Shown here: piece after piece, positions 20,836 to 33,480 of the stretch
Numbering within the stretch: the first letter of the stretch is position 1
Layout: each line of letters starts with the position of its first letter
NCBI GenBank assembly: GCA_023333565.1
Contig: JAJKFH010000385.1
Coordinates: 992,001-1,056,000, forward strand
DNA from: Puffinus mauretanicus
Taxonomy: Eukaryota; Chordata; Aves; Procellariiformes; Procellariidae
Direction of reading: 5' to 3'
Length of the DNA: 64,000 bases
Notes under the pieces: model-generated
Told to the model about the DNA's origin: nothing
Database searches by the model: none
The model's input: only the letters and a program-made list of their open reading frames with translations
Position numbers and translations under genes: made by a program

Positions 20836-23800
20836 AAAGCAAAGGAGGAAATTCAGAACGAGCAAAATGACAGAACACCCAACTCTTTTACTATAAGATT
20901 ATGGTCTGGTGTGCAGAAAACAGCTAGCAGCTTTCCATGATCTCTAGGTTCTCTCAGGCAGAGAAAGCAATTCCACAGAGCCACAGTGACTTTCTTTTGT
21001 GACAGCAAATGAAGGAGAAAGAGCCTTTCCCTTCCTATTTCCTTTCCCTTCCCCTGAAAAAAGAAACCTATGGAAAGTCCAGGAGGAGCAGTATAAATCC
21101 AGGTTGCTCCTAGACAGGATAATGACCTGCTGCCCTTCCCTCAAAGCTGGTTATAATTTGTATGTAAATTCTTCCTTCAGTAACAGCTCTGCTGTTCCAC
21201 AGTTTAGGGTCACTTCAAAACCAAGGGCAATTATTGATGAGGTTGCTCAACGATGGAGATGTGGTATACACACTCACCTCTCCTCTGGAGTTTTTTGTCT
21301 TTTCTCAGTGAACCTTCCCCTGGCAATAGAGAAATCAGTCTTTGGGGGCAACCTTACTGCTCAGGATATGATGTTCCACATTAGTTGAAATCACCTCCAT
21401 TTTATATATTTATTTGTGCGTACCATAAAGTGTATTGTAAATCAATTATACATTAGGTTTGTCTGCATGGCTGGGATTAGAAGGGAAGAGTCTTTTTCTT
21501 TCTCTGAAACTATGTACCTCTGAGAGCATGGGCCAGGCCCTGGCACTTAGCAGGTTTAGACCAATAAGGATGCGAGATACTTGTGTAGTTGAGGGGGCTG
21601 ATGATAGAAGTATTGTGAGACTGGCAGTTTTATTGCTGGTTATTGAGTGTAACGGTAGTGGCAAATGATTATTGCATTCTGTAAGAACTTTGATTCTGCT
21701 ATCAGGCTAACAGCCATCAGAGGCTAAACGAGCATCTAGGCCCAACTAAGTGGTCAGTAGGATAGAAGTAATACCATGCGAGAGATTTGAAAAAGCCATC
21801 AAAAGTGCAGGTCAAAGGCAAATGGTCAGGCAGAGTTTAGGCTTTTTACACAAGGCCCTATTATCCTCAAGAAGAAACGGGAAAAAAGAATATTTACAGA
21901 GGGGGCTGGAGATCATGTTGCAAGGATATTGCAATCCACTCAGATCTATTGAGTTAGTATTAGAGTCCATGAGAGAAGAGTAAGAAGGACAGAGAGATTC
22001 AAGCAATAATACACCTAGTAAGTGATAAGTCACTATTGAAAAGTTAGAAGGGTGGATCACCCTGTGGAGGTCAGGCTCGCTCTCTGTCTCGACTGCGGAG
22101 GGAATAAAGTACGAGTGGGTTCCTGCCTTTGGAATCTCAGTTCAGTAAGTAAAATTCAGAAAAAGCTCATTTCCAGGCAGTGAAGGAGGTGATAAACAGA
22201 ATCAGCGCAAACAGTGCAACACAAGAGTTTTGCACTTACCGTACGAAGATGTATTGATATATCACTTATCCTGCCTTAGGGCAGAGGAATAGATAAAAAA
22301 AGGTGCCTTCCTGGCTCACAAACTGAAGTCTGCATGGTCCAAGGTCTCTTGGAGGCCACGGTGTTCTCACAGGTCTAGGCTACAGATTAAAGGTATTGCT
22401 GGGGTAGCTGTAGGGCCAGGACAGATATAGTTTAAAAGTAGTTATTTGTGGGGAGAAGTACTTTACTTGTATAATTTATACCATATGCCCAAGTGTCTTG
22501 GCTCTGACTGTGCCAAAAACAGATACCTAAGGAACAATATAAGAACTGGGGCTACATATACTGTTATTTTCTCATGGTACTTTCCCAGCCTCTGACAATT
22601 TGAGGCTCAGGGACGTTCTGAGCCTGACATCATATTTAATATTGTTCAATAGATCTTTGCCCTATGAATCAGTGTAATTACTTTTTAGATCCATGCAAAC
22701 TTTTAGTACCCACAGCATCCTGTTTCAAATCTACAACTGGCTAGTTTGATTTGAGGTCCTCAAGTTCATGTGTTAGAATGAAAGGCAAATAGTTGTTCTC
22801 TATTGATTCATTCCTCAAAAGAGAAAAGCCATGGATATTTTTTAAGGATTTCCATTCAGAAAGAGATAATATTGGCATGATAGACTTATTAGATTTTTGA
22901 CCTTTGAGATTATCCAGTGTATCCCCAAAGCAGAGAAGTTAGAGTTGAGTGGTTATGGTCCCTAATGTGCCTTCAGTATATTATAAAAAAATTCATGTTA
23001 GATTTTTCAAGGACTTAAAAGACAACTTAAATTTAATTTTATACATTGTGTTTCTGAAAACTTTCCTGCTTACCTTTTCTATCCAGGTCACACAAAGAAC
23101 GGGAAAATGGTCAAACTGCATACACCAGATACAAAAGGGTACATTTCATATGATCAATGACTAGGAAGATATTTAGTAAAATTTGCTACAGCTGGTAATA
23201 TGAAAAACATTTTATTAATCTTTTTATTATGACCAATGTCATTTTGCTGTAAACTTGTGGGCTTTATGTGTAAGTCATAGAAAGCTTTGATATATTTGGG
23301 GTCTTATTGTCGTACAGTATGAATTTAAGAAAGAGTGGTTCCATTTCAGTGATAATGAAGTCAGTTCATATATGAAAGTGGTTGCCACTCCAATCATATT
23401 TTGACTGACATATTCCCTTAAATCACTTCCAGATACAGAGATCTTTCTGAAATGAAATAGCTTAACATCATGATCAGATTTATTACACTTCACTGATTCT
23501 GGACCGGATCCTAAACCAGGATGACGTTGCCTGGGATCAGGCACTTGGAGGGCCTAGCTTTCTTTTATTTAGTTTAGAAAATAGAAAGAGAAGAAAAAAT
23601 CCTTTGAGGTAAAATGTAAGGACGGAAGTAACGGAAATTGTATATGCAAGCAAATTTATGATGATAGGCTCCTAAAAAAATAATGTCAAACACAGACACT
23701 AAACTAAATTTTAATGTAACTTTGTGGCCTTGGTTTCTAAACTTTATCTTTCATCTTATTGTCAAGCAGAATACACTGTTGTAAACCATGACCAGGGAAA

Positions 23801-26800
23801 GCACTTCAGGTTTAAAGTGTTGCAAACACAACTTAATTTGAGACACTTGCATTCTCATGAAAAACATCCATACTTGTCCCTGGCTTCACGAAAAAGAGAT
23901 TATTTTTCCAAAGGTCTATATTTGGGTTTTGAATAAAAGCCATTACTCTCCATAGTGAATATTTTGTGTAACACAGAGTAAAAATTATCCCAACTTTGAA
24001 TGAATAAAAATGATGACGTTTTTGTGATTGCTGTGCATTGTCTGTTCTTGCCCATTTCCCTAACATTTTAGGCTGTTAATGGCAGAGTAAGGGTCCAAAT
24101 TCCTACCCGATGCAACTGCAAGCTGTAATTGCTCAGTCTGGGTGGTAATCTGTCTATGCTAAGAGAGTTTACTTTGGTTGAAGATGTTACTTTGTGTTTT
24201 GAGGTCTATTATGCAACTGTTTTGATGTGGTGGATCTGCATTTGTATACATAGCCAATGAAGGGAGATAAATACTGGATGCCCACTTGACTGGATTCCCT
24301 TACAGAGGTTCCAGCTAGTTCAGCTGGGCTCTGGGCCTTGTGATGGATGGTGGGATCCCTGCACATCCTTACCTACTCCCATCCACCTTGCAGGTCCAGG
24401 TGCCCTCGTTGTGCAGCTTGTGGTCAGGCCTGGTACCCACCGTGCATGGGAGAGAAATTAAAATAGCACATTCCTGTCCACTGATGGCAGTTGGCTTTAG
24501 GGTGAGAAGAGGATGAGAAAGACTTGGATTAAATTACTGGATTAAAGGCATTTTTTTCAGGTTATGTTGAAGCAGTAAAATAAGAAAAATAAAGATTTAA
24601 CTTCTCTCACTTTACAGAATACTGTGAAAAGCTGATGTTAGGCAACTAGACACAGAGATTTATTGGAGCTGCATGACTATAGCAGTGCATGCAAAACTTA
24701 TTTCTCATCTGTCTTCAGATAAATAAAAATTGGGTTTAGGGTTACAGCAGGAGTGAATGAACAAGATAAGAAAAAGAGGCACCCCTCTTAGCCCTGTAAA
24801 CTTTAATTCCCATTTGAAACTAAGGTTTTTTGTAAATGCTTGAACTTTTTTTCAGCTATCAGAAATAACTGCTAAAATATTTCAAGAAAGCTAATTTCAA
24901 TGGCGTTTCTTCATGTATGCCAGAAATCAGTTATTATAAATTTATAGCCTCAAAGCAAATAAGCTAGCTGAAATCAGCACTAAGTACATGTCAACATTTT
25001 ATCAAGTCTTAACCCTAAATAATTCTAATTTCACTCAGCATCATTTTACTAAAACATAGATTTACTTATTATCGATTTTGCTCATGTGATAACTATTTCA
25101 TATTGCACCAAAGAGTAGGTGTTTGACTATATGTTCAAACCAGAGAGCTAAAGTGAATAGTGTCCAGAGTCTCTGTCTACAGCTGTGGTTGATGGTTATT
25201 TTCATCTCAGAAAAAACGTTTCAGTGTGACCTTTAAGTCTTCAGATTTCTGTGGTCTCGAAGTTTATGGAGTATTTTTCTATACAATGAGAATGTAAATG
25301 AAGGGGGATAAGAGGGATTAAAGAGAATGCAACTCAAACATTGATGTGGCCAGGACAGATATTGCACAGAGTTAAAAATGTCCTTGGAGATGAATGAGAT
25401 TGTATGGAAATCATATGTGAAATTACAATGAGATTTTCCTGAAAAGTAACAGACGTTTTTAATTTCACTTTTTTTATCTCAATCCCTCATGGAGAAAAAG
25501 AAAAATGAGGAAATAACTTGGTAAATAGCACCGTGCACTTCGTGTTACTTAGAAACGTGGAAAAATACTCCAATTTCAAATATTATACAATAGTTTTCCT
25601 CAGAACAATGATTTATAGATGATCTGAAGTTTTGTATGGAAGATAAACTTAGTTTCCACCTGATACTACAAGAATGAAGATTTTTTTTCATTTTGAATCA
25701 CTGCAACATATAAAAATTCTAACTGATTTATGCTTGCAAAAGCGTAGGTTACTGGACTCAAGTAAAGTGAGCAGAAGGTGATGATCCATAATGAAATTCT
25801 GCAAAGAAAATGCTCTTTCAGGAGCTGATGATTTTACCTTTATTAACTTTAATATGTTTATTCAAGTAAATTCCATTCTACCTTCTGGGCTTTTGACTGG
25901 GGGATTTATCCAACAGCCATTATGCAAAACTCCCACTACTAATATTATTTTAGCTCAGTAAAAGCTGGAAGAGATAGATGTGATCTGAACACACACAGTA
26001 AACCGTGTTCTGAGTACAAAAATATCCAATCCTAAATAGCTTTTGTCGGGAGACTGGTACCGTGGCAGTCAGTTCAGAAAAGACCAGTGTTTCTCTATGC
26101 ATTATTAATATATCTCTATTACACCTTTAGCTACCCGGGGAAGTTTCTGCCTGAAATGTTATACTTCTAATTTCGGGCATATAAACCTGTGCTTTCCTAG
26201 ATTTTATCTCCTAATTTTGTCACGCATAGCAATTTGGATATCTAAATGGTTTCTTGAAAAGCCTGTCCATGCAGCCAGCACAAAAAGGATCTACTCACTG
26301 ATCTTCCATGGAATCAGGCATTTTTAGAACACTGTTTTGGAGCATCTCCCTCAGGACAGTGCAGCAGCTAATCTTGGTACGCCAATAGCTGCACTTTGAA
26401 AGTAACGTGCCGGTCAGAGGCACGATGCTGCTTGCACTCTGAAGACTTTCAGTACAGTTGACTTACTGCTTAGTAACAGATACTGTGGAATGGTTTTGTT
26501 TCAGAAAGCCACTTTATCAGAATTTCTAATTTTCAGAAAAGAATTTTTGAAGGTCTAAAGCAATTAAGGAAATTATACTTCCTTTGAATGAGAAAAATTT
26601 TCACTTTTTTAGCTCCTCCAGTAATAGGCTTTTTGCTTTAATTCTTCTTTTGATATTTAATAGAGATTGATGATGACTGTACCAGAAGGTAATTGGCAGG
26701 ATTTTGTTATATTCTCTCTCTGCTTTTTTTCCCCCGCCCTGTGTCTCATTGTCCTAATGACATGGTAATAGCAAGCTCTTGGCTTTCTTACCTCAGAAGT

Positions 26801-29800
26801 GAGTTATATCATTCTGTGATTTAATGTTTCTCTGCACTGGAAAGGAAGAAGGTCAGGATTTTTTTTTTGTGTGCACAGGTTTATTGAAGTCTTTAGAAAC
26901 AAAGCTAGAAAGTGAGCCTTTCTCAGAGCTCTTTCAAGTGCACTCAGACATGCTGAAGATGTCAAATCCACTCCATCCAGTTATTTTTACTGACACAGAA
27001 AGTAACAATAAGCTAAAACCCTGTTATTCTTGATAAAGGTTTTGTAACAGAGCAACAGGCTCAACCAGGCAGACTCAAATTGCTTTTCTAAGTACAATCA
27101 AAGTTTCTAACTTCATGAAACTCTTCAAGTAAAATTCCCAAATCCAACACCCCCACATAAACCAGCTTTACTTGGCAAGCAGAACATGATTTTTTTCATG
27201 TAAGATTATTCGTTAGTATGAACATTTTATAACATGTCCTATCTTATATACATATCCTATCAGTTTTTTATGTCCTATCGGTTATACAGAAGAAAAGAGT
27301 AATTGCTAGAAATTGGCACAGAGATCTGCAAAATAAAAACTATCATTTGAAGAATATGTTTGCTGTACACAGGCCTGGCAGATAAGGCACTCGTGAGGAG
27401 TCACCAAAACTCACTGTTCAAGTAACTTGGTAGGGTAACAAGTTCTGGAATAAAAAGAAAAAAAGAATAAAAAAATTCCAAGAGCTTCAAATTGCAACCA
27501 CCTATAAATATAAGAAAAAGATTCATGTTTTTAACATACATATTATTCCCCATATTGCTGCCAAGATAATTTGTAATTACGGTTCAGTTCACATAACAGA
27601 GTTTATAGTCTGCAATTTGAACTGTACTGGGCTTTCCTTGGAATGGGAAAGGTTTTACTTGTGTGCCTATGTTGCTTCTCAGTAGCTAGACTTATCAAGA
27701 CTTATTAATTGACTAGACTTCCCCAGATCACAGTCATCATGTATTTACACCGGTTACAATAGAAGCTCCTTGCCAAAGGACTGCATTGTAAAACACTCAG
27801 AAGATGCTTGAAAGCACCGGTGTTGTTGTGCAACTTCCTGCATTTTGTTTCCTACCTGAAAGAACTTTACAGGAACACATTTGTAAGTGATTTTATATTG
27901 TCTGGTCGAAGGACTAAGTTCAGAGAGACTTTTAGCTAACTGATGAAGTGTCCTATAGTAAGCTCTGCACCAAATGTAGCAGTTGAAGGGGGCCTTGGAG
28001 ATTGAGAATTTGGAGATTGAGGGATTGTGAGAATTCACTGTTGAAATAATTTGGAAGGAAGACCACTTTTGCAATGGGTGAGCTTCTGAAAAGCTCAGGT
28101 TGCAATGGTGTAAGATTCACATTTTTAATGTTCATACCAGTAATCCGTGTTGGCTGTCAAATGGATAGAAGAAGCAAAAGCTGTGCTGATTTTCAGTGGA
28201 CCTGTCCCTAAAGGCCTGAAGGTGGTTTTAGAAATGTGAGCATCCACAACAAGACTATGCTAATATGGACCCTTCCTTAATTTAGTCTTGTCCATTTGTT
28301 TCTTTGTAAATACTCTTCACTTTAAATAATTTCCTGTCATTCTGGATAAAATGTGTTGCGGATATCAGCACTCACAGATTCATTTGCGTGGGTTTCATTG
28401 CATTTTATATTTGAACGTGGTTTATTGCCTTAAATCTAAATGGACTTGCAGTCCAACCGATGGTCGTTGTAAATCCATGAATCCTTCCTGTAGTTGATAT
28501 GGTTTGCAGTTGTTTCACATTCCTGCATGCTTGAAGCTGTTCTTCCACTTTCATCACTTGCAATAGATTTTTTACTTATAGCTAAGGTATGCCAGCAGTG
28601 TCGTTGCTTAATTTGCCTGTACATGGCTCCCTGTGTATAACTCATGTAATTCCAGCTCATGCAATCCACATTTCTAGCCTTTTTTACAATATTCTCATCT
28701 CTCATCTCATCCATGCTCTAACCTCTTTCTCAGCATCCCTCCCAGAAACATGTCCCCTAGCCTGACATACATGTGCCCAGAAGGTGAGGACCACATCTCC
28801 TTTCCCCTTCCCAGTAAATCTGTGGCTGTAAATGTCCCTTTCTAGCCCACCCTCCTCCTGTTCCTCTTTCCTACTGCTCTAAGGGTAACTGTCTTTAGGG
28901 ATCTGCCAGGGAAAATGCTTGTGTGGGGGCTGAGTAATCTGCTGAGTCGTGAGCAGTGCTGCCTGTAATGTCTGCATGAATGGCCCTGGTTTTAATGGAG
29001 AGAGGGTAGGGAGTCTTCACCTGAACAGGGCAGGAAAGCTGCTAGCGAAAGCATTCAACAAGCAGGAGCCTGTTCCAACACTCAGGCCTTTGCAAAGGAC
29101 AAGGGCTCATAAGTAAATGACAATTCCTAAAAGGAGGCTAAGGAGGGTTAGGTTGAAAAAATGTAAAAAGAAAAGTGTTCAATTGTTCTGCTTTTGTTCA
29201 GGCCATCACAAACCTACCGTTTCATTTCTAACGTCTAGCTGAGTTCTGCCATGTAATTTTCCAGTTACCAAGCATCAAACACCTATCTCAGCATCCAGCA
29301 CTGGCCTTAGAGTAAATCCTAAGGAAAATTATTAGCCAACCTGAAAAATTCCAAGCCAACCCCTCTCCTAGTTTTCTGTAGCCTGCAGACTCTGAGGGGT
29401 ATCCAAGCTCTGTGTTGTCTTCCTTTTTGCAGATAAAAGAAATTAGTTCTTTTGCCTAGATTTAATCAAAACACTTCTAGGAAATAGAGACTTCATTTTA
29501 ATTCAATGTATTCTTTTTTGAATGAAAAAAGAAAAAAAGTTGTTTGTGTTTTGAAATTTTGCTGAAAATGTTGGGTTTTTTAAACCTGACTTGGAAAAAA
29601 CCAAACACACACTCACAAAGTGAGAGGAATAGATTTTGCCTTCTCTTTTGCTTTGTTGACTTTTTCCCCTTTTGTCCTCACACCCCTTACTTGATTGCAC
29701 CGAAAAAGGGAGTGGGGTATTCAAGCAGGTAGGTTTTAAAAATGGAGTAAAAAAGCCAAGCCAAGCCAACCAAGCTGATAGAAATCAAATGACCTCTGCT

Positions 29801-31134
29801 TTCCTTTCTCAATGGGTTATAGTGCTGCTGTATAGTTTTCTTCTGTATTTGGTCTGAGTCCAAGAGCTGATGCGTCTCAGGGTTAGTAGCTTACTTTCAT
29901 TCTTCTGTTTGGCAACTCATTCTCATTCAGACCAAATCCTTTTTGTATAGTGAGATCTGATATGAAGATCAATCTGTTCCATGTCAATACAGAGTGCAGA
30001 CTATTTCCTTGAGTGGGCTGGACAAGAGTTTTGGAAGGAAAATAAATCCCTTTATCTATTCTTTGACCTGCTGGATATGTATACATACATGAACTTCTAA
30101 ACAAGAGGTTTTCTACCTGCCTCTGGAGAATAAAAAGTGCTCTAATTGGTAGCCAGCAGAGGTTGATATAGGGCACATTAGATGCTCCACAATGGAAATA
30201 AAGATACTGAGATTTTGTTGAAGCTTGCTGGATGCTTGTAAGCTTAGCACCATGAAAACCTGTATTTTAACTGTGAGTTTGCAGAAGCAGCTAGTTCTCC
30301 CTGCCATTCTTAGTTGCAATCATGATAATGAGGTTTTAAGAATATACTGGTGGCATCCTTAAAAAAAAAAAAAACAAAACAAAACACTTCGGTGCCTTCT
30401 TTCTGTATCCTTTGTAATTTCATGCTCCTCCTCCCTGTTTGAGGTATTCTCACATCATCAGTGAAAACGTTGTTTAGCCAGTAATACAAGTAAATTACCA
30501 AAATAAGCAACAGCACAGTTGTAGATCAGCTGGTATATGACACAATTGGGAGCTACACAGATTTTTAGGTATCTGAACCCAAGTGTTTTCCTGAAGGAAT
30601 TTTAATAATACAGAAGTTTGCCAGTAACGTATATAAGGCCTTATTACAGCCTGAGAGGCTGTCTTGGTTAAGTAGCCATTTAATGCCTCAATCATAGTCC
30701 AGGATCAGAAGCAACTTGAAGTTATTACCAACTGGAAACTGGTTATCCACTGCCCGTGGGTCAAATACGTTGGTGGTCTTCTGTTCCTAACAGAGAAGAG
30801 CTCACATCACTCACATATATTCTGGGTCGTGCACGCCGCCGCTCCCCCCGCCCCACCCCCAGCTATCAGAGCAGACACTAACCAGCTTCTTCCTGATGGC
30901 CTTAGTGGAGAGAGGGATTGAGGTTTATCAGGGAATTCTTGCAAGGAAAGAGTAACTGTGAAAACAAGAGTGTTAAAAGAGGAATGTCCCTAGTGCAAAG
31001 GAAAGGAAAGAATATATTCTTTGTTCCTGTGTCAGCTGTCTAACTTGGTCACTGCTAGCATTTCACTTTCACCCTGAAGAGCAGCTAATTGTTTATGAAA
31101 TGACCTTGTTATTCCTGCCCTAGTAACCTTGTCT
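20836..31134. other. Long repeat-poor, gene-free stretch
   Basis: Over about 10 kb I recognise no LINE, LTR, SINE or host exon. Open frames stay below about 130 codons and have no family resemblance. A homopolymer A tract occurs at 30361-30374 with A-rich extensions, and a short GC-rich patch (GCACGCCGCCGCTCC) near 30830. The scarcity of recognisable repeats could mean old, decayed sequence or selective constraint; alignment is needed to tell. Confidence 0.55.
30361..30386. repeat. A-rich simple repeat
   Basis: A run of 14 A is followed by CAAAACAAAAC. No retrocopy body was recognised upstream. Confidence 0.85.
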
Positions 31135-31250
31135 GGAAGGCCACCACATGCATTTATTATTCTCTGAAGGAAAATGTGCTTTCTGACATCTGTTCTGCAT
31201 TTGTTTTCCTTTAATTTCCTTTAACTCCCATCACCCCCTCCCCAGATTGC
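31135..31250 (-). mobile_element. Possible ancient CR1-like remnant
   Basis: CTCTGAAGGAAAATGTGCTTTCTGACATC near 31162 resembles the reverse complement of the late ORF2 region of old CR1s, where a 'kkfFlteRv'-type segment is encoded (compare TAAAGAAATTTCTCCTAATGTC in the young copy). Similarity is short and no tail is visible. Confidence 0.3.
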
Positions 31251-33394
31251 TCATCTGTGCTGCTCTGCACAGGGTGGCACGGGCTGTGCTAGTCCTACAG
31301 CCCTGCCTGTCCTCAACTTTCTCTTTTCTGTGGTTCTGCTGTCTTGCACTGCAGTCTGGTACAAAAGGACAGAGAAGGGCACTGTGAAATTGCCTTCTCC
31401 CTCAACCCCCTCCTGTGACAGACTTTACATCCCCTGAATTATGTATTCCAGTTTAGGATTGTAAGAGTTTATACTGAGAGCATATTGCAAACAAAGGCTC
31501 CTTCTCTCCTAATCTGCCCTGGGGATTCATTCTCCTCTTACTCCTAGTGCCAGAGAGTGCAAAAGCACTGGCAAACCACAGTATCCTTCCCATGTAATTT
31601 TTCAGCCAGCAATAATGAGCATCTACAGCATCAGTTCCTGAGGTTCTAAAAGTATAAAAAGGCTTTGCAAGAAGTCTAAGTGGCCCAAATGTCCTTCTCA
31701 GTAAAAAAGCTTTGTTGTTGGCCATGATTGCTTTCAGCCCTTTCAAATTTCTTGTGATAAGCAATCTAAGAGAATGGCCTGCCTGTTCCCCAAGGAGGCT
31801 TTGGGCATCTGTTAACTAAGTGACGTTTCTTCAGCAATGCCAGTTAAGTGACTGACACCATCGCCTGCCCTCTCCCAGCAGTCTGTGCTCCAGCCCTGGC
31901 CATCCTCTGCCCTGTGCAGTAACTGTTTGAATGGCCGTGCAGTGAATCTGATTTGGGAGGGTTCTCGGGGTGGGAGGATGGGGTGGGAGGAAGGTTTTAC
32001 AGAAGATCTGGGTCAACAAGTGGTGACACAAACTCTCCTGCTGTCATCTGGAAGTGGGCGGTGGGTAAATGGGAACACGCAGCGCTGAGCGGCAACAGCT
32101 TATACTGGCTTGAGCAGGACTTTTTAGCATCTAAACACAGGGTTAATTTTGGGTTTAGTTCAGTGGGCATTAAAGCAAAGCTACAGATTTGAGAGGAAAG
32201 GAGAAGATACCTTTATCACTCAATCTTGCTATGAGAGAAATCATGGCACGTGAAACAGGCAGGAGGATTTACATACATTGTGTCTCTCTATTCCATGAGA
32301 TTACCCACAGCCTCATGAATCCAGGTTATCTGCATGAGGTCGCGGTCACACCTGCAGAAATCTTGACTCTTCACTCTAGCCTTTAAGTCTATTTGACCTC
32401 CCAGACATGTTGTTTGGGTTCAACCTTCCCAAAGTCATGCAAGGGGCATGTCCGTGAAACCAAAGGAAGGGTCACCATTTCTCCCGCCTAACTCACACCT
32501 TGTCCAGTGAGGAGAGCTGTTATGGGCTCTTAAGCTAGTCCATCTCTGCCTCCAGTTTTTATGAATCCTCATGGGCAGGCTTCAGAGACAAAGACCATGT
32601 TCGCAAGAAATGAGTAGCCTTTCTTCTTTCGCACAGTGAATGAGACAGGTTATAATAGGAGTCAAGTAGTTTTACTGCAGAGCATGTGCATTCAAAATCT
32701 GGTCGCCCTTAGGAAATAACACAGAATCTTCCAAATAATTCCAGAATTGTTTCATAATCTCTTATTTAGGAAGTTGCTATACATCTAGCCTTTCATTGGG
32801 AGATTTGTAAAAATACTACTACTTCACTTTTGTCATGATTTAGGCTGGTACCTTGAGTAGGCTATGTAAAATGAAAATATTTTTCTTTTCTTGTTTATTT
32901 TGGCTAAGATCTATTGTTAGTTTCTATAAAACAGCCATGGGACTTGGCAATGTAGGGGCAATTGATATCCTGAATATCTTAAATGATGTGAGGCAACACC
33001 TGACTGATTTTATATGTTTTTAATGGTGCACTGATGATAAATACATGGGGGGACACAGAGAGAAATATAGCACTCCAGTTTTCCATACAGGTTCCTTACT
33101 GGCAGGATACACAGGGTTTCAAAGGAAAAGAAGTTCTCTGCATCCATCGCGAAAGGTGTTTTTGAGACAAATCCCGTGCCTCCCTGAGGTGCCCTCCAGA
33201 TTCTTTGGCTTTTTCTTGCTTTGTTTCATTTCATCTTCTGGGCTGTTTACTGCTGCATATGGCATGCGCTCATTTATGTTTGTCAATGCCGAGTTTTATT
33301 TACTGCATAGCAGCCTGATTTCAGAGGAAACCCGGTTCCTTTTTCTGCTCACTCACTTGATGTAATCAGTGAATGCAGCTTGCATACTGTTTTC
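31251..33394. other. Unannotated DNA, no gene recognised
   Basis: No gene or repeat was recognised apart from a G-quadruplex motif at 31955-31987. Overlapping frames at 31831-32192 reflect the higher local GC. Confidence 0.55.
31955..31987 (+). other. G-quadruplex motif with six G-runs
   Basis: Six guanine runs of three or four occur in 33 bases (31955-57, 31959-61, 31967-70, 31972-74, 31980-83, 31985-87), with loops of 1 to 5 bases. This is the strongest quadruplex-forming sequence I see in the window. Confidence 0.7.
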
Positions 33395-33480
33395 CATCTG
33401 TCTCAGTCATTTATATAGATTAAAACCAGCAGAGGTCCAAGTAATGGCCTTGTGGGGAGGATTCTCCACAGTGGGGTGGC
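33395..33480 (-). mobile_element. Possible ancient CR1/L2-like remnant
   Basis: CTCAGTCATTTATATAGATTAAAACCAGCAGAGGTCCAAG resembles the reverse complement of the RT region just before the catalytic box in old CR1s (compare ATCCAGGTCGTTAATGAAGATGTTAAAG at 53077). The match is short and diverged. Confidence 0.35.

Noticed and set aside
30820..30870. Short GC-rich patch with C-runs, possible CpG island or i-motif
   Set aside because: Only about 50 bases long, with three C-runs and few CpGs; too short to call.
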